A DNA stretch of 24,262 nucleotides from a virus, in IMG/VR virus record IMGVR_UViG_3300035099_000678, positions 1 through 24,262 of that record. One strand, written 5' to 3'. Below, in pieces: positions 8,219 through 15,100 of this stretch (position 1 is the first letter of the stretch; each line of letters begins with the position of its first letter). The position numbers were made by a program, and so were the translations under genes. The notes under the pieces are model-generated. The model did not search any database, was not told where the DNA came from, and saw only the letters and a list, made by a program, of their open reading frames with translations.

Positions 8219-8247
8219 TTGACTCGTCTCATTGCAGGTGCTAGAAG
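8219..8247 (+). promoter_or_regulatory. Candidate sigma70-type promoter of the cargo genes
   Basis: A -35-like TTGACT (8219-8224) is separated by exactly 17 bases from a -10-like TAGAAG (8242-8247). Transcription would start near 8254, about 30 bases ahead of the ATG at 8285. The match is five of six and four of six to consensus, so it is only plausible. An own promoter would let the cargo be expressed while phage genes are silent. The rest of the gap (8052-8218) shows no convincing gene. Confidence 0.4.
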
Positions 8248-8284
8248 GTCTCTAAGACTATCACCTGTGCGGCAAGAGGCCCCA

Positions 8285-8800
8285 ATGCGAACGGGATTAA
8301 AGTCCAAGAGGTTGGAACTGGCCACCAATGTGGCAATCATCCTCACTTGCGTTCTTTTCAGCATTTACTTGGGATTCCGCATCTACAATGAGAGACGCCC
8401 GGTAGCTGCTGCGGTTGGTTATCGGGTGGGGGAGACGATCGCTGAAACTCCCGAATTGACCTTTACTGCTTCTTCGATGACGGCACTGCTCGTTACCAAG
8501 AGTAGTTGCCATTTTTGTACAGAGAACATGCCTTTCTATCGTCGCCTGATTGAGGTTGCGAGAGGGTCCAGTGTCAGGTTGATTGCACTTTCGACAGAAG
8601 AACCAGCTGCCAATAGAGCGTATCTTCTTTCCAACAAAGTCCAAGTGGAAGCTGTTCTTTCAAGTACACAGAATGGGCTCAGACAATTGCCAACGCCGAC
8701 ATTAATCCTGGTAAACCGGGAAGGACGTATCTTGAAAATCTGGGTGGGAATGGTGAACGAGGCCGGACAGAATGAGGTTTTGAAGGCTATCAGTGAATGA
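8285..8800 (+). CDS. Membrane-anchored thioredoxin-like protein (CHFC)
   Basis: A 171-residue protein with a basic N-terminus, one membrane segment (about residues 12-32) and an extracytoplasmic thioredoxin-like domain. The redox motif is C75-H-F-C78 in LLVTKSSCHFCTENMPFY, at the start of the first helix as in TlpA/ResA-type proteins. A cis-Pro loop LPTPTLILV (P138) and the NREGRILKIWVG strands follow. It probably reduces or rearranges disulfides outside the cytoplasmic membrane. The ATG at 8285, behind an AAGAGG, is preferred to a TTG at 8219, which gives a poor N-terminus and coincides with the promoter-like -35. Its last codons overlap an ATG (8797) of the next ORF. The adjacent cysteine-rich secreted peptide is the obvious candidate substrate; that link is inference. 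Confidence 0.8.
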   Translation: MRTGLKSKRLELATNVAIILTCVLFSIYLGFRIYNERRPVAAAVGYRVGETIAETPELTFTASSMTALLVTKSSCHFCTENMPFYRRLIEVARGSSVRLIALSTEEPAANRAYLLSNKVQVEAVLSSTQNGLRQLPTPTLILVNREGRILKIWVGMVNEAGQNEVLKAISE

Positions 8801-8829
8801 AGTCAAATAACATCCAAGGAGGTAAACGG

Positions 8830-9081
8830 ATGAAAAGGCGAATGCTCATGCTTCTGTTGCTCCTGGCTATGTTTGTGTCTGTTATTTATGCTCTTCCACC
8901 TCCTATGGCGGGGAGCGCATCGGACCCGTATTGTTGGGATGTCTGCTCCGACTACTGCTTTGAGGTTGGCATGTGGCCCCCCAACATTGCTTGGGCGTGC
9001 GAGGATGGATCTTGCTGGTGTGTTTGCTATGGCGTCCCGCCGCCACCCCCGCCATCAGGTTGTTACCCGCCAGCAAAGTAA
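8830..9081 (+). CDS. Secreted cysteine-rich mini-protein, defensin-like spacing
   Basis: An 83-residue ORF with a perfect AAGGAGG (8816-8822) seven bases before the ATG at 8830; a start at 8797 lacks this. Residues 1-21 form a clear signal peptide (KRR then a Leu-rich core ending VIYA), leaving about 62 residues. Eight cysteines at 35, 39, 43, 57, 62, 64, 66 and 78 give C-x3-C-x3-C-x13-C-x4-C-x-C-x-C-x11-C. The C-x3-C followed by C-x-C (here CWC) is the pattern of cysteine-stabilised alpha-beta (CS-alpha-beta) defensins and scorpion toxins. A poly-Pro stretch (70-75) precedes the last Cys. Function is unknown: a secreted toxin, bacteriocin or matrix peptide are options. The even cysteine count and the thioredoxin-like neighbour suggest disulfide bonding. 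Confidence 0.72.
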   Translation: MKRRMLMLLLLLAMFVSVIYALPPPMAGSASDPYCWDVCSDYCFEVGMWPPNIAWACEDGSCWCVCYGVPPPPPPSGCYPPAK

Positions 9082-9099
9082 CAACTCTTCGGCCCGAAA

Positions 9100-9152
9100 G
9101 CGGCACCGATATTTGGCTGATGAAACGTGAACCGGCTGAAGCTCGGTGCCGC
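9100..9152 (+). other. Inverted repeat between peptide and VWFA genes
   Basis: A perfect 10-bp inverted repeat (GCGGCACCGA at 9100-9109, TCGGTGCCGC at 9143-9152) with a 33-base loop sits in the gap between the cysteine-rich peptide and the VWFA gene. There is no T-run, so it is not a standard terminator. It could uncouple peptide expression from the downstream gene by RNA processing or partial termination. Confidence 0.4.
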
Positions 9153-9209
9153 AGGGTGCATTCCCTCTTGCTAGTCAAGGCCTCAGGGTACCGGCCGATT
9201 GGAGGTAGA

Positions 9210-10727
9210 GTGCTGTTTCCGCGAATCCGGTTCCAGAACGTTACTGCACCCAAAAAGGCTGCTCTCATGTTGCTTTGGGCTGCGACTCTGCTCGCTCAAC
9301 AGCCGGATCCCGAAGAAATACGTATTTTACGACTCCCCTATGATCCAGGTTCACGACACACATTTAGAGTCGAAACTAGTCTTGTTGAAGCCGGCGTATT
9401 AGTTCGAAATTTTCGAGGTGATATTGTCACTGGACTGAATAAAGACGATTTCGAGATTTATGATGCCGGGAAACGGAAGAATGTCGAATATTTTGCAACA
9501 GTGCCGGGGGCCCCATCAGAAGACGATGGCCTTCCCCGCCGTTTCGTGGCCTTCGTTTTTGACGATACGAGCAGACGGTTCGTCGGCGATTTGATTTATG
9601 CAAAGGAATCGGCAAAGCGGTTTGTATCCAAAGGCCTTGCTCCCGGCGATGTTGTATCGGTATTCACGTTCTCAGGGCGGCAGGTCTTGCCCTTTACTCG
9701 GGATCCGCAGAGTATTATTGCTGCGCTTGACCGCGTCACGCTGCGCTCGTTTGCACACATAGTGCCAGCACAAATCATTGCCGACGTAGTCTCCTATATG
9801 TCACGGATGCCAGGTCAGCGCATCATGGTGCTGTGTTCTTCGATGTTTTACGCCCAGCGTTTTGACCAGGAATCAATTATCAGTCGCGCAATCCGCGGCG
9901 GGGTGATCATAAACGGCATCGCCGCCCAGGGAGTTTCAGCAATGTCAATCCGCGGCGACCCGTCATTAGAGGCCATGCCGTATGTGGCTGAGAGCACGGG
10001 GGGCGTCTATTTCACTCGGAACAACGACCTTGTTTTGGGCTTTAAGACGACTGCTGCACCTCCAGAACTTGGATATATTTTGGGTTTCTATCCGGACGAT
10101 GTACGCGATGGCCATTATCATCGGCTGACGGTCAAAGTGAGATCAACGGCGGCTCGGTCAGTACAGGCTCGTCCAGGTTATTTTGCCCCAAAAAAAGAAA
10201 CCGAGCGCCCGATCGATCGGGCATTTGCTTCTGCTGAAGACCTCAACCAAATACCGGGCGTTCGCATTGTTACGTTGCCGGGCACGGACAGTATCCAAGA
10301 CGAAATTGCCAGCATCAAGGTCGTAGCGCACTTCGATGCTAAGGACGCCCTCTTCCGGAGACAATACGACCGGCACGTGCAGAATTTTAGGTTTGTCGCC
10401 GCTCTTCTGGACCAGCAAGGTTCTCCCGTGACTGGCGCTGAGGGGATAATCGAGTTGGCACTGAAAGAGGATACATACACTTCTCTAAAGGATGGGTTGA
10501 ATGTCATCCTTGAACTGCAGGCCCCGATAGGGAGCTACTACCTCAGGGCGGTTATTCAGGAGGGCCTCCAAGGAAAGATGACGGCAGTCAGATTGCCCAT
10601 ACGTTTGCCGTCCAATGACGGTTTGGATCTCTTATCCGTCAGCACAGGAGTTTCTCAGCAGATCCAGGAGTTTGCCGCGGATCGACGGCGATTCCGTTGC
10701 TTTGCAGCCGTGGTCTCAAGCCGTTGA
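9210..10727 (+). CDS. Secreted VWFA-domain protein, acidobacterial type
   Basis: A 505-residue protein with a probable signal peptide (basic residues to K16, hydrophobic core 17-29, ending LLAQ). Residues about 53-96 form the N-terminal module seen in this family (VRNFRGDIVTGLNKDDFEIY, then KRKNVEYF). The VWA fold runs from about 110 to 300 and ends with LGFYPDD and ARPGYFAP (320-327). The last 175 residues are beta-rich and unassigned. These features match the VWFA-related family that is strongly expanded in Acidobacteria. The metal site looks degenerate: FDDTS (117-121) replaces DxSxS, so metal-dependent ligand binding may be lost. The GTG at 9210 behind GGAGGT (9201-9206) is chosen; longer in-frame extensions upstream lack signal-peptide character. 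Binding partner is unknown. Confidence 0.82.
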   Translation: MLFPRIRFQNVTAPKKAALMLLWAATLLAQQPDPEEIRILRLPYDPGSRHTFRVETSLVEAGVLVRNFRGDIVTGLNKDDFEIYDAGKRKNVEYFATVPGAPSEDDGLPRRFVAFVFDDTSRRFVGDLIYAKESAKRFVSKGLAPGDVVSVFTFSGRQVLPFTRDPQSIIAALDRVTLRSFAHIVPAQIIADVVSYMSRMPGQRIMVLCSSMFYAQRFDQESIISRAIRGGVIINGIAAQGVSAMSIRGDPSLEAMPYVAESTGGVYFTRNNDLVLGFKTTAAPPELGYILGFYPDDVRDGHYHRLTVKVRSTAARSVQARPGYFAPKKETERPIDRAFASAEDLNQIPGVRIVTLPGTDSIQDEIASIKVVAHFDAKDALFRRQYDRHVQNFRFVAALLDQQGSPVTGAEGIIELALKEDTYTSLKDGLNVILELQAPIGSYYLRAVIQEGLQGKMTAVRLPIRLPSNDGLDLLSVSTGVSQQIQEFAADRRRFRCFAAVVSSR

Positions 10728-10957
10728 TAAGGCAGTACCTGCTCTAAGTGTCACCCAGCTCTGCACTTCGACTTGGCTTTTGATCGGGTTGTGCCGCAAA
10801 CAGTTCGTTTTCATATGCCCCGATAATTAGTAAATCATATTGATGCATCGGAAGTCTGCGTATCGCAGTCACGGCTGCGTTCTCCCGTGACCTGGAGCTG
10901 ATTTCCGACAGATCCAGTTGGTCTCAAATCAATCACAAGAAAATCTGGAGTCAGATC
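10728..10957 (+). other. Cargo-phage junction with small hairpins
   Basis: This 230-base gap has no supported gene. Two small hairpins lie side by side near the right end: CTGCG/CGCAG (10856-10868) and GTCACGG/CCGTGAC (10868-10874 with 10885-10891). They are followed at once by the right copy of the 16-bp repeat. A GGAG at 10947-10950 is the ribosome binding site of the tail chaperone gene. No convincing terminator T-run follows the VWFA gene. Confidence 0.5.
10893..10908 (+). repeat. Right copy of direct repeat; remnant tail-tube 3' end
   Basis: TGGAGCTGATTTCCGA matches 8036-8051 at 15 of 16 positions. Read in the frame that ends at the TGA 10899-10901, the preceding codons give LRSPVTWS-stop, closely resembling LRVTGPIAWS-stop of the intact tail tube gene. 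It therefore looks like the original or a foreign tail-tube C-terminus left at the insertion junction. Confidence 0.55.
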
Positions 10958-11347
10958 ATGATTCTTACCAAACTGCAGATCCTCGCAACCGCGCCCCGCC
11001 TGAAGGAAGTGGAAGTCCCCGAGTGGGGCGGGTCCGTATTCATCCGCCCATTGACGATCCACGAGCAGGCGAAGCTTGCCGACCTCGGAACGAAGTACGA
11101 GAAAAACTCGGTCGTGGACCGCATGAAGAACTGCACCCTGCGCCTGGTGCAGTGGTCCGTATGCGACGAGCAAGGCAGTCCCCTGTTCGACGCGGCCGAC
11201 CTCGAGTCATTGATGAGCAAGGCCGCGAGCGCGTTCCTGCGCCTGCAGGATGCGATCCTCGCCATGTCCGGCCTCACGGAAGAGTCCCGTAAGGAACTGG
11301 AAAAAAACTTGCTGAGCGCCCCGAGCGACGCGCTCGATTCCGTCTAG
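10958..11347 (+). CDS. Tail assembly chaperone, G-type
   Basis: A 129-residue cytoplasmic chaperone that would coat the tape measure protein before tail tube polymerisation and is absent from the virion. The N-terminal segment (KLQILATAPRLKEVEVPEWGGSVFIRPLTIHEQAKLADLG) and the central LRLVQWSVCDEQGSPLFDAADLESLMSKAASAFLRLQDAI are typical of siphovirus chaperones. GGAG (10947-10950) lies seven bases before the ATG. The reading frame ends at TAG 11345-11347, but a slippery heptamer 40 bases earlier diverts some ribosomes into the -1 frame, giving the longer GT form listed separately. Confidence 0.88.
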   Translation: MILTKLQILATAPRLKEVEVPEWGGSVFIRPLTIHEQAKLADLGTKYEKNSVVDRMKNCTLRLVQWSVCDEQGSPLFDAADLESLMSKAASAFLRLQDAILAMSGLTEESRKELEKNLLSAPSDALDSV

Positions 11348-11526
11348 CCAAGACGCTCGGACGCACCGTCGAGGAACTCGAAAGGACAATGTCCTACTCC
11401 GAGTTCCTCGAATGGGTCGCGTACTTCCGGCTGGAATCCGGCGGCGGGTCCCAGTCGGTTCCAAACTGGCAGAAGATGATGCAATCGATGCGGCTCGTGA
11501 CTGAACTCCAGAAAGCGAAAGCATGA
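10958..11526 (+). CDS. Tail assembly chaperone GT, -1 frameshift fusion
   Basis: Predicted product of ribosomes that slip -1 at 11302-11308. The first 117 codons are those of G up to Asn at 11306-11308, then translation resumes with CTT at 11308 and continues to TGA 11524-11526, adding 72 residues for 189 in total. The extension reads through FRLAKTLGRTVEELERTMS and EFLEWVAYFRLE, the conserved T-domain pattern of tail chaperones, which in lambda binds the tail tube protein. The extension has no convincing start of its own, and the -1 frame is closed upstream by TAA at 11290-11292, so the shift must occur between 11293 and 11347. The adjacent tape measure gene is the expected client. Confidence 0.85.
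11302..11360 (+). promoter_or_regulatory. Programmed -1 ribosomal frameshift signal
   Basis: The heptamer A AAA AAC (11302-11308) is in the correct codon phase of G (Lys-Asn codons) for simultaneous -1 slippage. An AAGGA (11291-11295) six bases upstream can act as an internal Shine-Dalgarno stimulator. Twelve bases downstream, CCGAGCG (11321-11327) can pair with CGCTCGG (11354-11360) across the G stop codon, and a competing GAGCG/CGCTC hairpin lies at 11323-11335. All three are the usual elements of bacterial frameshift sites. Confidence 0.85.
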
Positions 11527-11711
11527 AAACGATGGAGGACCGGCTCACACGCCGCATCGACTACTAGGAAATCTGCCGCTGCGGCCATCCCCGCTCCGAA
11601 CATCACCGCGCCTTCGGTTGCATGCGCTGGGATGATCGCCGCGCCGGCGGCTGGTGCGGCTGCGACGGATTCGCCGCGCCCAACCGCATGGACGACCATG
11701 GCAGGCATTGA
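11523..11711 (+). pseudogene. Amber-interrupted small Cys/His-rich ORF
   Basis: The ATG at 11523 overlaps the GT stop (GCATGA), the same coupling used by other genes here. It is followed by 13 sense codons, then TAG at 11565-11567, then 47 further sense codons to TGA 11709-11711. The downstream part contains ICRCGHPRSEHHRAFGC, then WCGCDGF after a short spacer: a C-x-C-G-H-x4-H...C...C-x-C arrangement that looks like a small zinc-binding fold. Its end overlaps the gp10-like start at 11698. It is either a nonsense-mutated gene, a readthrough gene, or a sequencing error. Function is unknown. Confidence 0.45.
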
Positions 11712-12102
11712 GATCAAGGGCTTCGAGGATCTCCGGCGCGAAACGGAGCACATCTGCAAGGACGTTCTCGACCTCGCCATCCAGGCAGCCGAGGATGCCG
11801 CGGCCCAGATCATCAGGCAGACCGTGGAGGCATCCGCGCCGCAGCGGACCGGACAGCTCGCTAAGAGCGTCATCGTCTACGAAAGTGTCAATCAGAAAGC
11901 CCTCATGGGCTCAACGCGCAGGAGGCTGCTTGTGGGTCCGGAGAAACGCAAGGGCTTCTATGGTTACTTCTACAATTTCGGCCGCAAAGGCCAGCCCGCC
12001 CGTCCTTGGTTTGAGACCGCTTCTGCAAGCGTGGAGGCTCAAGCCATGGAAGCGGGCATCGCTGCATTTCAGGCAATAATCCAACAGGAACTCGGAAGAT
12101 AG
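11698..12102 (+). CDS. HK97 gp10-like tail/neck protein
   Basis: A 134-residue protein of the HK97-gp10 family, associated with tail completion or the head-tail joint. The start MAGIEIKGFEDLRRETE, the central ASAPQRTGQLAKSV (about residues 42-55), and the C-terminal YFYNFGRKGQPARPWFETA are diagnostic. The ATG at 11698 is chosen because MAGIEIKGF is the family N-terminus; an in-frame upstream ATG at 11632 would add an Ala/Pro-rich stretch lying inside the Cys/His-rich ORF. The usual place of this gene is between head closure and DUF3168. Here it has moved to just upstream of the tape measure, whose ATG follows its stop directly. Confidence 0.87.
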   Translation: MAGIEIKGFEDLRRETEHICKDVLDLAIQAAEDAAAQIIRQTVEASAPQRTGQLAKSVIVYESVNQKALMGSTRRRLLVGPEKRKGFYGYFYNFGRKGQPARPWFETASASVEAQAMEAGIAAFQAIIQQELGR

Positions 12103-15100
12103 ATGCCGGTTATCGGACGCCTCTTTTATGAGATCGGTGGCGACACCGACCGGCTCCAGGCTGATCTGCGCAAAGCCGTGGATATGGCCAAGGACGCCGG
12201 ACTCGACATCAAACGCGCCGGTCAATCCTTCCTCGCGTCGTTCAACGAGGCCCTCAATCCAACTGGCCTCTTGACCGAGAAGCTCCGGCTGCTCGAGGCC
12301 GCGGGCAAGTCGAACAGTGAGATCATGGCGGTCATGGGCAACCAGATCAAGGCTGCCGCGGAAACTGCCAAGGCCAATAGCCAGGCGATCGATCCCCTGG
12401 TGCAGAAGTACGCCGATCTCGCGAATGCTGCAAAGGGCGGCGGTTTCTCGATCGAAAGTCTGGGCAAGACGCTCACCGACTTTGCCCGGAATCCCATGTC
12501 GGCTGCAAAGGAAGGAATCGGCAGCTTCGCCGAAAAGCTCGGACCGGCTGCAATCGGCCTGGCTGGGATCGCCTCCGCTGCAATCGCGGCCGGGGCGGCG
12601 ATCTTCAAGCTTGCCGAAAGCACTGCAAACGAAGCCGAGCAGATCACGAACCTGTCGCTCCGCACCGGGATCGGCGTCGAACGGGTCCAGAGCCTGCAGA
12701 AGGCGGCGGAGCTGATGGGCGTGAGCGGCGAAACGGTCATATCGGCGGTCTCGAAGATCAACCTGGAACTCGGCAAGTTTGGAACCGGCGGCGAGTTCAC
12801 GAAGGGAATCACGGCCCTCGGCATCTCTCTCGAGGACGCCTCGGGCAAGGCGAAGCCGGCAGTGGATCTCCTGTCCGAGTTGCGGACCAAGCTCCTGGAA
12901 ATCGAGGACCCATCCGAGCGCGCCCAGGTCGCGACGGCGGTGCTCGGCAGGCGCAACCAGGAACTCGTCCCGTTGCTCCTGAACGCAAAGGACAACCTCT
13001 TTGACCTAGCGAAGCAGCTCGAGGACACCGGCGCGGTCATGGACAAAGTCGCCGTCGACCAGGCGATGAAGCTTGACGAGAAACTCGATATCCTCTCCGT
13101 GCGGTTCGCCAAGGTCAAGACGATCGCAAAGGAGGCGGCCGTAGAGACCGCGCTCGCCGTAAGCGACATCTTCACGGGCGATTTCTGGAAGCTCCTGGCC
13201 TCGAACCTTGCCAAGGGCGCGGGCATGCAGGCCGCGTCGCTTGCCTCCCTGCAGATGAGGATCAAGGAGGCAGCCGACGCCGCAATCGAGGCCTCGAAGA
13301 AGCACGAAGAAGCGGGAAAGAAAGCCGCCGACGCCGCCGGACTCGCTCGGATGAAAGAGGAGGAACTTTACAACGAGCGCCTGAAGCTCCTCTCCCAGGG
13401 CAAGGAAAACGTGGATCTCCTGCTCAAGCTCCAGGAGGCGCAGGAAAAGCTCAATACGGCGGTCGAGAAGGGCCTGAGCCACAAGGAGAAAGAGAAGGCG
13501 CTCAGCGCCGTGCTATCGATCCGGGACCAGATCAAGGCGCGCGAGGACGAGGCGCGCGCCTATGAAAAGGCACTGGATGCCGTGGAACGGATGCAACGGG
13601 AGCGCTACGAGGCCGCGGAGAAGCTGAGGCAGAAGGAAACCGAGGAGGAAAAGAAACGGCTCGAAGACCAGCACGCTTTCTCCGCGAAGCTGCAGATGGA
13701 AATCAACAAAGCGGCTGCCGGCCTCGAGAAGATCAAGCCGGAGAATCCCCTCAAGGATCTCCTCCCGACCGAGAAGGACATCCGCGACATGGAGCGCCGC
13801 TCGGCCGAGTTCAACCGTATTGCCGGCGGCTGGGGCAAGGAAGCCGTTTCCATCGGAGAGGAGATGCGCAAGCAGATCAGCACCGTGGTGAACGATTTCG
13901 GCAGGCAGGTGGCCGGCGCGATCGTGCACTGGAAAGGGCTCGGCAATGCGGTGAAGGAGTTCTTCTCGAGCCTCGCGGAATCGACGCTGCGGATTGTGAT
14001 CGAGAGGCTCTTCAACCCGCTGCAGAAGCTCCTGGGCGATGCCATGGACTCCCTGTCCGAGCGCTTCTTCGGCGGCGGGAAGAAAACGACGGCCAGTCCC
14101 GCGCCAGCCCCTGTTTCCGGTTCCTGGGGCAACCTCCTCGGGACGGTCGGAAGCGGTCTGCCCGACTGGCTCAAGGCGGCGGCGACGCCGGCGGAAGAAG
14201 GACCGAGCATCTCCGAAATTCTCACCGCTGGGAATCCGCTCCTGCAGGTTTACAGGCCTGTCGAATTCTCCGCGCCGCGGACTTCGCCCGGTTTCGTCGG
14301 CCCGACGCTCGACATGGTGAAGGGGGGAGCGCCGGCCGGCGGGATCTTCGGCGTGGGCGGGACCGCGGGCTCCATGATCCAGGGCGGACTCATGGCCGGA
14401 GGCACGGCGGCGTTCCTGGACTCGTTCAGCCAGAAAGGCGTCCGGGGCTGGGCGGAAGCCATCGGCGGCGGCGCGGCAATCGGCGCGGCGATAGGGTCCG
14501 TGGTGCCGGTCATCGGCACGGCGATCGGCGCTGCAATCGGCGCTGCCGCCGGTGCTCTGGCGAAAGGCATCCAGTCACTGGTCACGGCCATCAAGGGGAA
14601 GAACGCCTATCAGGCCGGATCGATGGAGCTGGGGCGGGACTTTGGCGGCATCACGATGTCCCCGGACGATTTCAAAAAATGGCTCGGTGAGATGGGCATC
14701 TCGGAAAGCCAGACTTATCCCATCCGAAAGGATATCGAATCGAGTTCCAAATTCCTGGCCGAGGTGGCCGGCCCCCTAGCCGCGGCACAGGGAAAAACGC
14801 AGGAGTTCCTGAAGTCGCTCGAATTGGTGAAGACGGCCTCGGGGACGTTCGATTTCCGCAAGCACTACCAACTTGGCGAGCTGACAGGTGACTGGTCGGC
14901 CCTCGACGAAGCCTTCAAGGCCGCGTTCAAAGACTCGCAGGCATTAAATCAGAACGTCCCGGATTGGCAATCGAAGCTTCTGATGCTTGGGGACGCGACC
15001 AGGAAGACGGCTGCCGATTTCCAGAACCTGTATAAGCAGTTTGATGAAACCAAGACCGTTTCGGATGAGTTCTCGGATTTCCTGAAAGAGAATGCCGAAG

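Larger units (their letters stand above)
8045..10957 (+). other. Cargo (moron-like) insert in the tail gene block
   Basis: About 2.9 kb lies between two genes that are normally adjacent, tail tube and tail assembly chaperone. It holds three genes on the same strand as the phage genes and none resembles a virion protein: thioredoxin-like, cysteine-rich secreted peptide, and VWFA-like. Base composition and codon use differ from the flanks, with many A/T-ending codons, and gene spacing is looser, unlike the overlapping virion genes. A promoter-like site lies ahead of the first gene and direct repeats lie at the ends. No transposase, integrase or terminal inverted repeat is visible, so homologous or illegitimate recombination is more likely than transposition. 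Confidence 0.75.

Noticed and set aside
8219-8284. N-terminal extension of the thioredoxin-like protein from TTG 8219
   Set aside because: The extension is Arg-rich with no ribosome binding site and overlaps a promoter-like -35. The ATG at 8285 gives a normal N-anchor.
8973-9209. Upstream extension of the VWFA frame from ATG 8973
   Set aside because: It overlaps the cysteine-rich peptide gene in another frame and would bury the signal peptide. The GTG at 9210 with GGAGGT fits better.
8045-10957. Insertion sequence or transposon as cause of the cargo insert
   Set aside because: No transposase, no terminal inverted repeats, and the 16-bp flanking repeat coincides with coding homology of the tail tube end rather than a random target duplication.
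11565-11567. TAG recoding (alternative genetic code) as explanation of the interrupted ORF
   Set aside because: TAG ends the terminase small subunit, the 5614-6054 gene, tail chaperone G and paralogue 3, so it is a normal stop here.
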